From Psychrobacillus psychrotolerans (GTDB lineage: Bacteria > Bacillota > Bacilli > Bacillales_A > Planococcaceae), in NCBI RefSeq assembly GCF_900115805.1, contig NZ_FOXU01000009.1, positions 108,748 to 172,747 on the forward strand: a stretch of 64,000 bases of DNA, in the 5' to 3' direction. Positions 34,024 through 43,312 of the stretch are shown in pieces. The number at the start of each line of letters is the position of its first letter. Position 1 is the stretch's first letter. Below the pieces are notes generated by a model. That model was not told where the DNA came from and made no database searches. It was given only the letters and a program-made list of their open reading frames with translations. The translations under genes were made by a program, and so were the position numbers.

Positions 34024-37000
34024 GCAGCAGCTTCAACAAAGAATACTAATTATTGATGGTGCAATGGGAACGATGATACAAAATGCAGATCTTAGCCCTG
34101 AAGACTTCGGAGGGGAAGAATACGACGGTTGTAATGAGTATTTAAATATCGTCAAACCAGATGTTATTGAACATGTTCATCGGGAATATTTAGCTGCTGG
34201 GGCTGATATTATTTGTACGAATACATTTGGTGGAACCCCAGTCGTGTTAAATGAATATGATCTTGGCGCTCAGGCACATGATATAAACTTTCGAGCAGCC
34301 CAGCTTGCTAAAATATGTGCAGATGAATTTTCTACATCTGACTGGCCACGATTTGTAGCTGGGGCAATAGGGCCAACGACTAAAACACTATCGGTTACTG
34401 GTGGTATTACCTTTGACGAACTTACAAACGACTTTTATGTACAGGCAAAAGCTTTAGTAGAAGGTGGAGTAGACGTTATTTTACTAGAAACGAGCCAGGA
34501 TATGCTGAATGTGAAGGCTGCGACAATTGGAATCAAACAAGCATTTGAGGAATTAAAGATAGAGCTACCAATTATGATTTCAGGAACAATTGAACCAATG
34601 GGAACGACACTTGCAGGGCAGAGTATTGAGGCATTCTATATTTCCATCGAACATATAAAGCCACTTTCTGTTGGATTGAATTGTGCTACCGGACCAGAAT
34701 TTATGACCGATCATATCCGTTCGTTATCTGAGCTATCAGATGGATATGTTAGCTGCTATCCTAATGCTGGCTTACCAGATGAGGAAGGGCATTATCACGA
34801 ATCTCCTGAATCACTTTCAAAAAAACTGAGAGGCTTTGCGGAAAAAGGGTGGTTGAATGTTGTTGGTGGATGCTGTGGAACGACTCCAGCTCATATTCGA
34901 GCAGTACGAGAAGCGGTAAAGGATCTTTCACCACGTAAACCCGTAGAAGCAGGTCATGGGCATGTAGTATCAGGGATTGAGCCTCTTCAATACGACGAAA
35001 CGATGCGGCCACTCTTTATAGGGGAACGAACAAATGTAATTGGCTCTCGAAAATTTAAACGTTTAATCGTAGATGAAAAATTTGAGGAAGCCTCTGAAAT
35101 TGCTCGGGCACAGGTAAAAGGTGGAGCTCATGTTATCGATATTTGCCTAGCAAATCCGGACCGTGATGAACTAGAGGACATGACTAACTTTATGAAAGAG
35201 GTAGTGAAAAAAGTTAAAGTGCCACTTGTTATTGATTCGACTGATGAAAAGGTAATTGAAGTTGCACTGAAATATTCCCAAGGAAAAACAATTATCAACT
35301 CAATTAATTTAGAAGATGGAGAAGAGCGGTTTGAAGCTGTAATGCCTTTAGTGAAGAAATACGGTGCTGCAGTTGTAGTTGGCACAATTGATGAGATAGG
35401 AATGGCGGTTACAAGACAGCGAAAGTTAGAAATCGCAGAACGTTCTTATGATTTATTAGTTAATAAATGGGGGCTTGCGCCAGAGGATATTATCTTTGAT
35501 CCACTCGTATTCCCAGTCGGAACAGGTGACCAACAATACATTGGATCAGCAGTAGAAACGATTGAAGGGATTCGCCTCATTAAAGAAAAACTGCCAAGAG
35601 TACTAACTATTTTAGGAGTAAGTAATGTCTCATTTGGTCTTCCACCCGTTGGTCGAGAAGTATTGAATGCAGTCTATTTATATCATTGCACGCAGGCTGG
35701 TTTGGACTACGCGATTGTAAATACCGAGAAACTGGAGAGATATGCGTCTATTCCTAAACAAGAAATCGACATGGCCAATGAGCTTTTGTTTACGACGACT
35801 GACAAAACACTTGCTGATTTCACCGATTTTTACCGAGATAAAAAGAAAGAAAAGACCGAAGATGATATACCCAAAACTGTACCAGAACGTCTTGCCTATT
35901 ATGTTATTGAAGGTACGAAGGAAGGACTTATCCCGGATTTAGAAGCGGCACTTCAAATGTATGATGCACCACTAGATGTTATTAATGGTCCATTGATGAA
36001 GGGCATGGCTGAGGTAGGGCGACTGTTTAATGACAATCAATTAATAGTTGCAGAGGTTCTTCAAAGTGCGGGAGTGATGAAGGCTTCTGTTGCATATTTG
36101 GAGCAGTTCATGGAGAAAAAAGAGGATGACTCTGGTAAAGGGAAAATCGTCCTTGCGACTGTAAAAGGCGATGTGCATGATATAGGTAAAAACTTAGTTG
36201 ATATTATATTGAGTAATAACGGATATAAAGTAATCGATGTTGGGATTAAAGTAACTCCAGCCACTTTAATAGAGGTAATCCGGAAAGAAAAGCCTGATAT
36301 GATCGGACTTTCAGGGCTACTTGTAAAATCTGCGCAGCAAATGGTCATCACTGCTCAAGACTTTAAAGAAGCAGGTATTGATGTGCCAATATTAGTAGGT
36401 GGAGCAGCACTTTCTCGTCGTTTTACTGAGACAAAAATTTCCGCTCAATATGATGGTCCTGTTCTATATGCGAAAGATGCCATGCAGGGTCTGGACCTAG
36501 CCAATCGATTACAAAATAAAGAAGATAAAGAGACTCTATTAGTCGAACTTAGTGTTCAACAGGAAAAACGAAAAATTGCGGAAGCTAATCGCTCGGTTAA
36601 ACAAGCGGTAGCTGTTTTAGAAAAACCAGTTAAGACAGTAAGTGAGGATGTTCAGGTATACATTCCAAAGGATGTTCGTAAACATGTATTAAAGGATTAT
36701 TCTGTCGCACATTTGCACCCATATGTGAATATGCGCACATTAATAGGTCATCATTTAGGATTAAAAGGGTATAGTGAAAAACTGTTAGCAGAGAATGACG
36801 GGCGTGCAACGGAATTACATGAATTAGTCACAGGATATTTAAAATCTGATATATTGAAGCCACAAGGGGTATATCAATTTTTCCCTGCTCAGGCGGATGG
36901 CAATGATGTCATTATTTATGACCCGACCGATGGTAAAACAGAAATCGAGCGCTTTACATTCCCACGTCAATCCGTCGTGCCATTCCTGTGTTTAGCAGAT

Positions 37001-37441
37001 TATTTAAAATCTGTAGACAGTGGAGAAATGGATTATGTAGCACTAATGTTAGTAACGGCAGGGCATGGAGTTCGTGGGGAAGCCGCTAAACTGAAAAACC
37101 AAGGCAAGTTTTTAGAAAGCCATGCATTACAAGCAACAGCCTTAGAACTTGCAGAAGGATTTGCCGAACGCATTCACCAAGAAATCCGAGACCAATGGGG
37201 ATTCCCAGATGCAACGGACTTCACCATGCGTGACCGTTTTGCAGCAAAATACCAAGGGCAGCGATTCTCTTTCGGCTATCCAGCTTGTCCCAATTTAGAT
37301 GACCAAGCAAAACTGTTTAGCTTGATAAAACCTGAAGTCATTGGAGTAGAACTTACTGAAGAGTTTATGATGGAACCGGAAGCATCTGTTTCTGCCATCG
37401 TATTTGCTCATCCGGATGCAAGATATTTTGTAGTAGATTAA
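34004..37441 (+). CDS. metH: Cobalamin-dependent methionine synthase
   Basis: 1145 aa with all four modules: homocysteine-binding (about 1-310; 'DGAMGTMIQ', zinc ligands in GGCCGTTPAHI), pterin-binding (about 335-600; 'FIGERTNVIGSRKFKR', 'VIDSTDEKVIEVAL'), cobalamin-binding (about 640-880; DVHDIGKNLVDIIL with the cobalt-ligating His725), and the SAM-dependent reactivation domain (about 900-1140; 'MRDRFAAKYQGQRFSFGYPACPNLDDQ'). It transfers methyl from methyl-THF to homocysteine and requires B12. Overlap with yitJ implies coupled translation. Confidence 0.97.
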   Translation: MSKHLIEQQLQQRILIIDGAMGTMIQNADLSPEDFGGEEYDGCNEYLNIVKPDVIEHVHREYLAAGADIICTNTFGGTPVVLNEYDLGAQAHDINFRAAQLAKICADEFSTSDWPRFVAGAIGPTTKTLSVTGGITFDELTNDFYVQAKALVEGGVDVILLETSQDMLNVKAATIGIKQAFEELKIELPIMISGTIEPMGTTLAGQSIEAFYISIEHIKPLSVGLNCATGPEFMTDHIRSLSELSDGYVSCYPNAGLPDEEGHYHESPESLSKKLRGFAEKGWLNVVGGCCGTTPAHIRAVREAVKDLSPRKPVEAGHGHVVSGIEPLQYDETMRPLFIGERTNVIGSRKFKRLIVDEKFEEASEIARAQVKGGAHVIDICLANPDRDELEDMTNFMKEVVKKVKVPLVIDSTDEKVIEVALKYSQGKTIINSINLEDGEERFEAVMPLVKKYGAAVVVGTIDEIGMAVTRQRKLEIAERSYDLLVNKWGLAPEDIIFDPLVFPVGTGDQQYIGSAVETIEGIRLIKEKLPRVLTILGVSNVSFGLPPVGREVLNAVYLYHCTQAGLDYAIVNTEKLERYASIPKQEIDMANELLFTTTDKTLADFTDFYRDKKKEKTEDDIPKTVPERLAYYVIEGTKEGLIPDLEAALQMYDAPLDVINGPLMKGMAEVGRLFNDNQLIVAEVLQSAGVMKASVAYLEQFMEKKEDDSGKGKIVLATVKGDVHDIGKNLVDIILSNNGYKVIDVGIKVTPATLIEVIRKEKPDMIGLSGLLVKSAQQMVITAQDFKEAGIDVPILVGGAALSRRFTETKISAQYDGPVLYAKDAMQGLDLANRLQNKEDKETLLVELSVQQEKRKIAEANRSVKQAVAVLEKPVKTVSEDVQVYIPKDVRKHVLKDYSVAHLHPYVNMRTLIGHHLGLKGYSEKLLAENDGRATELHELVTGYLKSDILKPQGVYQFFPAQADGNDVIIYDPTDGKTEIERFTFPRQSVVPFLCLADYLKSVDSGEMDYVALMLVTAGHGVRGEAAKLKNQGKFLESHALQATALELAEGFAERIHQEIRDQWGFPDATDFTMRDRFAAKYQGQRFSFGYPACPNLDDQAKLFSLIKPEVIGVELTEEFMMEPEASVSAIVFAHPDARYFVVD

Positions 37442-37446
37442 AGATT

Positions 37447-37481
37447 AACCACTGCCAACTGACTTGGCAGTGGTTTTTATA
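37447..37481 (+). terminator. Terminator of yitJ-metH
   Basis: AACCACTGCCAA (37447-37458) pairs with TTGGCAGTGGTT (37464-37475), followed by TTTAT. Confidence 0.92.
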
Positions 37482-37525
37482 TATAGAAAATGGATAATCG
37501 GTCAAAAAACACTTAATATCTGTCG

Positions 37526-37651
37526 AATCGATCGATGATCCACTAAAATCAATCGATGATGCTCCATAATCGATCCACCGAGTAAGAACATCGATCGATA
37601 GCGACCGATAATCGATTGATCACAAACAATAATCGATCTATCCTCACATAT
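37526..37651 (+). repeat. Six-unit 21-bp tandem array, cluster 2
   Basis: Units begin at 37526, 37547, 37568, 37589, 37610 and 37631, again exactly 21 bases apart, with the same AATCGATCGA core as cluster 1 (variants AATCAATCGA, AATCGATCCA, CATCGATCGA, AATCGATTGA, AATCGATCTA) and unrelated 11-base tails. The array abuts the stop codon of the DUF817 gene on the minus strand. Stop codons interrupt at least the heptad-type frames, so it is unlikely to be coding. Confidence 0.9.
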
Positions 37652-38413
37652 TTATAATGAACGGCTCTTCACTCGCTTCAATTGTGCAACGATAATAACG
37701 CTTATAATCACAAGTAAAAACCACGAGCTAATTTTGCCGATATGCACGAGCGACCAGGTCTCCGCTTGGTTAGGATACTGCCACGCACCTAAGAAGGTAA
37801 CGATATTCTCAGCGATCCAAATAAAAAAGCCAATTAGTAAAAATGCAAGAATCATAGGCATTTTAAACCCTTTTTCTCTTAACTCAAAAGTCACTACTGT
37901 GCGGAAAAAGATGATTAACAATAAGCATTTAAGAATCCAACGAATATCATAGGTGAAATGGTGGGTAAAGAAATTGAAGTAGATAAGAACACTAATTCCT
38001 ACCGCCCAAAAGGGTTTCGGCCAATTGTACAGATGGAGATTCATCCTACGCCAGCTTTGACAAATATAGCTCGCAACACTCGCATACATAAATCCGCTAT
38101 ACAAAGGTACGCCACCTACCTTACTAAAGGCGTCCTCGGGGTACGACCAAGAACCCATATGTACTTTATATAATTCTAAACCGAGACCAATAATATGAAA
38201 CAAACAAATTACCTTAAATTCATCCCAAGTCTCTAATTTGGAAATGAGCATAAATACTTGCCCCGCTATACAAAGGAGTAGGATCAGATCATATCTAGGG
38301 ATAAGTGGGATACTGACAAATTTAGAAAGAGCTAAGGCTGAAAAGATGATTATAGGAAATATACAAGAAAGTGCCTGTAAATAAGTAAATAGTAGAAGAT
38401 TTCGCATTCCCAT
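37652..38413 (-). CDS. DUF817-family membrane protein
   Basis: 253 aa, largely hydrophobic with seven or eight predicted helices. DUF817 landmarks visible: 'CLFHIIGLGLELYKVHMGSWSYPE', 'GVPLYSGFMYASVASYICQ', 'FTYDIRWILK' and 'WIAENIVTFLGAWQYPNQ'. Conserved Glu, His and Trp residues in the membrane hint at a cofactor or ion site, but no function is established. AAAAGGAG precedes the ATG. Its 3' end meets repeat cluster 2. Confidence 0.8.
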   Translation of the reverse strand: MGMRNLLLFTYLQALSCIFPIIIFSALALSKFVSIPLIPRYDLILLLCIAGQVFMLISKLETWDEFKVICLFHIIGLGLELYKVHMGSWSYPEDAFSKVGGVPLYSGFMYASVASYICQSWRRMNLHLYNWPKPFWAVGISVLIYFNFFTHHFTYDIRWILKCLLLIIFFRTVVTFELREKGFKMPMILAFLLIGFFIWIAENIVTFLGAWQYPNQAETWSLVHIGKISSWFLLVIISVIIVAQLKRVKSRSL

Positions 38414-38524
38414 ACTCCTTTTAAATGGCTATAGGAATATGGACGAACTTAAAACAGATTGGTTCAAGGATGATTATTCATGTATAATTTTGTCTATATT
38501 TAAAAAGACAAGGGGGAATTGCTC

Positions 38525-39130
38525 ATGAATTCGGAAAGTTATTCGATGGGGGATAGAAGAATTCGGAGAACAAAAAATCTCTTGAAGATGCATTTTATCC
38601 AGCTAGTGAAGAGCAAAGGATACAAAAACGTTACGGTCACAGATATAGTGGAAAAGGCAGACTATAATAGAAGCACCTTTTATTTACACTTTAAAGATAA
38701 AGAGGACTTAGCAGAAGAATTGCTAGCAGAAGTATTAGGAGAATTAAAATTAGCATTTCATAAGCCATTTCTAGAAACAAAGGTTGTTGATTATAATCAT
38801 ATATTACCTTCATCCAATGCTTTTTTTAAACACTTTTATGATAATAGAGATTTTTATAGTTTATTAACATTAGAAGATTCCATTCCTAGGATGAATGATA
38901 AATTCTTTTTGAAATTTAAGGAGGTATTTGAGGGAATCGTATATTTAGATGCAGCGAATGAAAGTATTGAGCTAGAGCATTATAATACATATAAAATGTA
39001 TGGTTCTTATGGGGTAATTCTTGAATGGATACATGGTGGGTGTAAACAAACACCAGAGCAAATTGCAGATAATTTATTAGAAATATTTAAAACCAATAAT
39101 AGCTCATTTCATTTCAAAAAGAAAAGCTAA
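38525..39130 (+). CDS. TetR-family transcription regulator
   Basis: 201 aa. The N-terminal helix-turn-helix (about 18-60) reads 'GYKNVTVTDIVEKADYNRSTFYLHFKDKEDL', a textbook TetR recognition pattern. The C-terminal ligand domain resembles the TetR_C type found in YfiR- and DhaS-like proteins. AGGGGG lies 8 bases before ATG 38525; a TTG 6 bases earlier is too close to it. It lies opposite DUF817 and convergent with tatA; neither is an obvious target. Confidence 0.85.
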   Translation: MNSESYSMGDRRIRRTKNLLKMHFIQLVKSKGYKNVTVTDIVEKADYNRSTFYLHFKDKEDLAEELLAEVLGELKLAFHKPFLETKVVDYNHILPSSNAFFKHFYDNRDFYSLLTLEDSIPRMNDKFFLKFKEVFEGIVYLDAANESIELEHYNTYKMYGSYGVILEWIHGGCKQTPEQIADNLLEIFKTNNSSFHFKKKS

Positions 39131-39135
39131 TTCTA

Positions 39136-39172
39136 ATAAAAAAGCTGGTCTTGACAGATGTCAGGACCAACC
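39136..39172 (-). terminator. Terminator of the tatA gene
   Basis: On the minus strand GGTCCTGACA (39168-39159) pairs with TGTCAAGACC (39156-39147), loop of two bases, then AGCTTTTTTATT. The A-run on the plus strand (39138-39143) becomes its U-tail. Confidence 0.8.
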
Positions 39173-39176
39173 AAAA

Positions 39177-39383
39177 TTATAATTTTTTATCTAAATTTAC
39201 TTCAGATGCTTCGACTTTCTTATCATCTTTTTCTTCATCATTTATAATATCTCGAGTCGAGGTTTTGAATTCTTTTAACGTTTGTCCAACAGCTTTGCCT
39301 AGTTGAGGTAATTTAGATGGACCAAAGATGATCAAAGCAATAATTAGTACAAGTATTAAACCGGGTATCCCTATGTTTGGCAT
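39177..39383 (-). CDS. tatA: Twin-arginine translocase subunit TatA
   Basis: 68 aa. A short N-terminal helix ('[19 protein letters not shown]'), the FGP hinge, then an amphipathic helix ('[18 protein letters not shown]') and a charged tail, the standard TatA/E architecture. AGGAGG precedes the ATG. It lies directly downstream of the genes for a Tat-signal dehydrogenase complex on the same strand, suggesting a dedicated pore-forming subunit. No tatC is in the window. Confidence 0.93.
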   Translation of the reverse strand: MPNIGIPGLILVLIIALIIFGPSKLPQLGKAVGQTLKEFKTSTRDIINDEEKDDKKVEASEVNLDKKL

Positions 39384-39464
39384 AGAATCTCCTCCTTCTA
39401 TAAAGAATCGTTATTAATATAACACATTTTGAAAGAAAATGATGGTTCTACACTTGCTACTGTA

Positions 39465-41189
39465 TTATTTTTTAGGAACTAATGGTCCGCCGCCGTTTTT
39501 TAAGTACTCAATCATACCTTCAGTTGCTCGGTAAGCCAATGCACCTACAGTTGGAGTTGGATTCGTTGGACCAAAGTGAGGGAATGCCGAAGCTCCACAA
39601 ACGAATAAATTATCTACATCCCACATTTGCATGTAATTATTTACTGCAGAGTTTTCAGGGCTATCACCCATGATTACACCGCCACCATCATGTTGGAAAG
39701 TGAATCTTCCACCAAAATGCTCAGCCATTGGAATTATATCGATAATGTCTGCTCCCATTTCTTTTACTACTTCATTAATTTTTTCAACTAAAAATTCATT
39801 ACGTTTATGGTCCATCTCAGTATAATCGAATGTTACACGAATTAACGGATCACCGTAATCATCTGTATACGTTGGATCTAAGTCTAGATAATGATCTTTA
39901 TGAGGCAATATAGCTCTTTGTGATACTACACTTAGGTTACGGTAGAAATAGTGTAAAGAGTTTTTCTTAAATTCTTTACCCCAAGTCGGCGTACCAAATG
40001 GTGCAGGATTATTAGAAATAGGTTCATTACCAAATAAATGCAATTCAATCTGCCCACCATGGATGAAATCCAGATTTGCATGGTCAAAGTTATCCGCATT
40101 AAAGTCATTGAAAGCCGATCCTAAAGAACCTGTTCCGATGTAACTATTGAATTTTTTCTCTTCAAAATAACCAATAGCTCCAGTAATCGTATGATGATCT
40201 GTGTAGTTTTTACCGATAATTCCTTCACCAGTTTTAGGATTATACGGTTTTCCAATACCAGATAACAATAGTAAGCGAACATTATTAAAGATATAGCTTG
40301 TTAAAACAACAAGATCGGCAGGTTGTTCGAACTCCTCACCAGTTCTTGTATCTTTATATAAAACACCAGTTGCTTTTGTTCCATCATATAATACACGCGT
40401 TACGATAGAATTTGTTCGAAGTTCAAAATTACCTGTTTTCTTAGCAGTTGGTATTACTGTTACGATTGGGTCTGCTTTTGCTCCGTACTCACAGCCATAG
40501 TTCCCACAAAATGCACAGTACTGACATGCATTTAATGTTTCTCCATCTGGATTCGTATATGTTTCTGACACATTTGCAGTTGGAACTACGAATGGATGAT
40601 ATCCAAGTTTCTCTGATGCTTCATGGAACATTTTCATTTGTGGTAATTTTTTTAGTGGTGGTGTTGGGTAATCGATCGAACGATGTCCTGCTAAAGGATC
40701 GGGTTCCCCTGATATACCAGCCATTTGTTCAAACTTGGAGTAATATGGTTCGATTTCATCGTACGTAATACCCCAGTCTTGAATAGTAACATCAGCTGGA
40801 ATTTTACCTTCACCATACTTTTCAATCGTTTTACTGCGAATTTCAAAATCATATGGGAAATAGCGATACGTTTGGCCACCCCAGTGAGCACCGCCGCCAC
40901 CAGTCCCAGTTCCTACTACTAATGCACCTTCATCACGTACTGGTTTGGCAGTATCGTTTAATGTATTACGGAATGTAATAGTATCTTTTGTTAGCTTTTG
41001 CATTAATTCTTTATGAATATTATATTTTAATTCATCATGACCATGTAAATAATCTTCGATGGATCTTTCTACTCCACGTTCTAATCCAACAACATGATAG
41101 CCAGCTTTTGTCAGTTCAGCAGCAACAATACCGCCTGTCCAGCCCATACCAGTTGTTACAACATCAACTTTTGGTAATTTTGTAACCAT
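39465..41189 (-). CDS. GMC oxidoreductase, gluconate/sugar dehydrogenase large subunit
   Basis: 574-aa FAD enzyme. The nucleotide motif near residue 13 (TGMGWTGGIVAAEL) deviates slightly from GxGxxG. Other GMC features are 'GGGGAHWGGQTYRYFP', 'ADLVVLTSYIFNNVRLLLLSG', 'VCGASAFPHFGPTNPTPT'. Around residue 220 it has a cysteine cluster, NACQYCAFCGNYGCEYG, like the iron-sulfur site of FAD-glucose dehydrogenase alpha subunits. It has no signal peptide and probably exits the cell bound to the Tat-signal subunit encoded just upstream. Likely substrate: a sugar or sugar acid, unspecified. Confidence 0.87.
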   Translation of the reverse strand: MVTKLPKVDVVTTGMGWTGGIVAAELTKAGYHVVGLERGVERSIEDYLHGHDELKYNIHKELMQKLTKDTITFRNTLNDTAKPVRDEGALVVGTGTGGGGAHWGGQTYRYFPYDFEIRSKTIEKYGEGKIPADVTIQDWGITYDEIEPYYSKFEQMAGISGEPDPLAGHRSIDYPTPPLKKLPQMKMFHEASEKLGYHPFVVPTANVSETYTNPDGETLNACQYCAFCGNYGCEYGAKADPIVTVIPTAKKTGNFELRTNSIVTRVLYDGTKATGVLYKDTRTGEEFEQPADLVVLTSYIFNNVRLLLLSGIGKPYNPKTGEGIIGKNYTDHHTITGAIGYFEEKKFNSYIGTGSLGSAFNDFNADNFDHANLDFIHGGQIELHLFGNEPISNNPAPFGTPTWGKEFKKNSLHYFYRNLSVVSQRAILPHKDHYLDLDPTYTDDYGDPLIRVTFDYTEMDHKRNEFLVEKINEVVKEMGADIIDIIPMAEHFGGRFTFQHDGGGVIMGDSPENSAVNNYMQMWDVDNLFVCGASAFPHFGPTNPTPTVGALAYRATEGMIEYLKNGGGPLVPKK

Positions 41190-41215
41190 AATAATCCTCC
41201 TCTTGTTGTTTTACC

Positions 41216-41968
41216 TTATGAATGTTTGTGTCCGCCTAAACTAATAGGATCTATTAATACAAATTCTTCTTCATCTAAATAGGAAGCATACGACATTTGA
41301 GCTCCAGGGAATTCTTTCATTTTCCAGCCAGCCATGTTTTTATTGCCACCATAAAGTGGGTCTGAGAAACAACCTTGTAATGTAAGTGTTCTTAGTAAAC
41401 CAAAAAATGCTGCAGAATTTACTAAATCCATTTTTACTTCTCCAGCTTCAAAAGTACTAAGGATAGTAATTTGTTGCTCTTCCGATAAATCTTTGAAGAC
41501 CTTTCCATCATGCTCTTTCTCTGCAACTTCATTTATTTTACGAACACCTTGCAGCATAATTTCTGCTTTATCTAGAGGGACTTCGCCTGGTTGGAAAGGA
41601 CCTTTTCTATAATCATCCGTATTAATTCCCCAAGGGCTAGCTAATTGTTTGTCTATAAAGTAAGGAGCCCCGAGTGTAATAGCGCCTGGACCATGCTCAT
41701 CTTCTGGATAAATTAGTTCCGCTGCTGTACTAAGTGCATCAAAATCTTTTTGTCTTACGAAAAACTGACGAGTATCACTGTAATCGATAGCCGTATGAGT
41801 ACTTCCGCCAGTAGCTGTATGAGTAGTTGTTTCAGTTTTGCCACCAACTAGGCTACCGATTGCTCCACCTAAAACAAGTCCACCAACTGTTAAACCAGAA
41901 TTTTTGATGAATGTACGTCTAGATGAACGCTTATCTAAAATAGGACTCTTTTTTTCTTGTTCTGACAT
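41216..41968 (-). CDS. Gluconate 2-dehydrogenase subunit 3-family protein, Tat signal
   Basis: 250 aa. The twin-arginine signal is clear: SSRRTFIKNSGL, then a glycine-rich hydrophobic stretch (GGLVLGGAIGSLVGG). The mature part matches the small (gamma) subunit family: 'FDALSTAAELIYPEDEHGPGA', 'YFIDKQLASPWG', 'FFGLLRTLTLQGCFSDPLYGGN'. It is the probable export chaperone for the FAD subunit, carrying it through Tat. ATG 41968 is chosen since GGAGGG lies just ahead; the ATG 15 bases upstream is within that site. Confidence 0.88.
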   Translation of the reverse strand: MSEQEKKSPILDKRSSRRTFIKNSGLTVGGLVLGGAIGSLVGGKTETTTHTATGGSTHTAIDYSDTRQFFVRQKDFDALSTAAELIYPEDEHGPGAITLGAPYFIDKQLASPWGINTDDYRKGPFQPGEVPLDKAEIMLQGVRKINEVAEKEHDGKVFKDLSEEQQITILSTFEAGEVKMDLVNSAAFFGLLRTLTLQGCFSDPLYGGNKNMAGWKMKEFPGAQMSYASYLDEEEFVLIDPISLGGHKHS

Positions 41969-41997
41969 ATTCAAACCCTCCATTTATGAAAAATGTA

Positions 41998-42255
41998 TTA
42001 ATGTACAATAGTTTGCCAATTATAAACGATTGAAAATAAGGCAGTGCTTACTAATAATGCGGCGATGAAAAGTGTGTATTTTTTTCCGGTCCAACAAGCA
42101 ACAATAATGGACATTCCAATAGCTGCGCCAATTAATGAGAACCAGGGAAAAATATTATTAGTGAAATGAAGAAAAAGTGCAAAATCAGCAACGATAAAAA
42201 GGGCAAACAAAAACTGATTTAATAGTTTCAACTCTTCTAAATTATATTGAGTCAC
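41998..42255 (-). CDS. Small membrane protein of the GMC dehydrogenase operon
   Basis: 85 aa with three hydrophobic segments (about 12-30, 35-54 and 59-78). It is the first gene of the minus-strand unit that continues with the subunit-3 and GMC genes (29-base gap). It may anchor the exported complex or help electron transfer to the quinone pool, but it has no heme motif. AAAGGAGAG precedes the ATG. Confidence 0.7.
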   Translation of the reverse strand: MTQYNLEELKLLNQFLFALFIVADFALFLHFTNNIFPWFSLIGAAIGMSIIVACWTGKKYTLFIAALLVSTALFSIVYNWQTIVH

Positions 42256-42638
42256 ATTATCTCTCCTTTAAATTCTATCTTTTTGGAATAATATTTTTTT
42301 ATAGTTATAACAAGCAATGAAATTGTAACAAGTTTGTAATATGGGCACAATCACTAATACATGGCTATATGACTAACAACTAGACATATGTATATAGAGT
42401 GTTTAATAGAAAAGTGTATTGTGAATATTCAACGTATAATAATTGTAGAAAAAATGTATGCATTCAATATTGCTTTTTATTCTTTATATTCGGGCTGTAA
42501 AACTAAATTATATCAACCATCTACGGCTTAGGGCTTAGTCACTTTCCACCTTAAGTACGTTTGGAATTATTAAAAAATAGAGGATGATTAGGATAATAGA
42601 TTAGAGGAAAAATACCTCTTCTGAACGAGGTGGAAAAA
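42256..42638. other. Divergent intergenic region, no gene seen
   Basis: 383 AT-rich bases between the divergent GMC operon and the papain-like gene; promoters for both should lie here. An inverted repeat AGAGG...CCTCT (42603-42619) lies 20 bases before the plus-strand start. No confident promoter, operator or ORF could be assigned. Confidence 0.5.
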
Positions 42639-43235
42639 ATGGGGAAAAAGGTTTATATCATTCTTAGTAATACTGGGACACTTTTTTCAAAAGCGATTGG
42701 CATGTATACAAAAAAAGAGTTGAACCATGCCTCTATTGCTTTTGATGAGGAACTAAATGAGATGTATAGCTTTGGTAGAAAAAGTCATCATAACCCTTTT
42801 AATGGAGGGTTTATAAAAGAAAACCCGATTGAGGGAATGCTTCAAAGAGCTACTTGTGCCATTTATGAGTGTGGGGTGACGGATTCTGAATATTTACGGA
42901 TGAAAAGTATAATTACTCAAATGGAACAACAACAGCAATTATACAAATATAATTTAATCGGCTTAGTGTACGTTGCGATAAATATTGAAAAAGAACGTGA
43001 GAATGCATTCTTTTGTTCTCAGTTTGTCGCTACAATCATGAAAGAATGTCCGTCCTCGCAGTTCCGGGTTGCACCTCCTTTAACGCAGCCATATCATTTC
43101 GAACAACTTTCAGCATTATCCTTAACATTTAAAGGAGATTTACAAACGTATGTAAGTGGAAAAAGGAAAGTAGAGAAACCGATTCTTGTATCGGTTTGGA
43201 GAAAGTATGCACTTTCTATAGCAAGCTTTATGTAA
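42639..43235 (+). CDS. Permuted papain-like (YiiX/C92) hydrolase
   Basis: 198 aa. The putative catalytic His lies in ELNHASIAF near residue 31 and the Cys in AFFCSQFVATIMKE near residue 128; His-before-Cys order marks the circularly permuted NlpC/P60-like group that includes YiiX. No signal peptide. Possible substrates are peptide or lipid amides. GAGGTGG lies 5 bases before ATG 42639; a GTG 9 bases earlier overlaps that site. Monocistronic, with the catalase gene following after 77 bases. Confidence 0.72.
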   Translation: MGKKVYIILSNTGTLFSKAIGMYTKKELNHASIAFDEELNEMYSFGRKSHHNPFNGGFIKENPIEGMLQRATCAIYECGVTDSEYLRMKSIITQMEQQQQLYKYNLIGLVYVAINIEKERENAFFCSQFVATIMKECPSSQFRVAPPLTQPYHFEQLSALSLTFKGDLQTYVSGKRKVEKPILVSVWRKYALSIASFM

Positions 43236-43312
43236 TACTGGAATATTTACTCATTGTTCTGGACAGTATAGAGAGGAATGTAAATTCTATCTTGTGTTTA
43301 GGAGGATGAACA

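Noticed and set aside
40671..40685. TAATCGATCGAAC inside the GMC dehydrogenase gene as a further repeat unit
   Set aside because: A single occurrence without 21-bp neighbours; it encodes the conserved Arg-Ser-Ile-Asp-Tyr and is probably chance.
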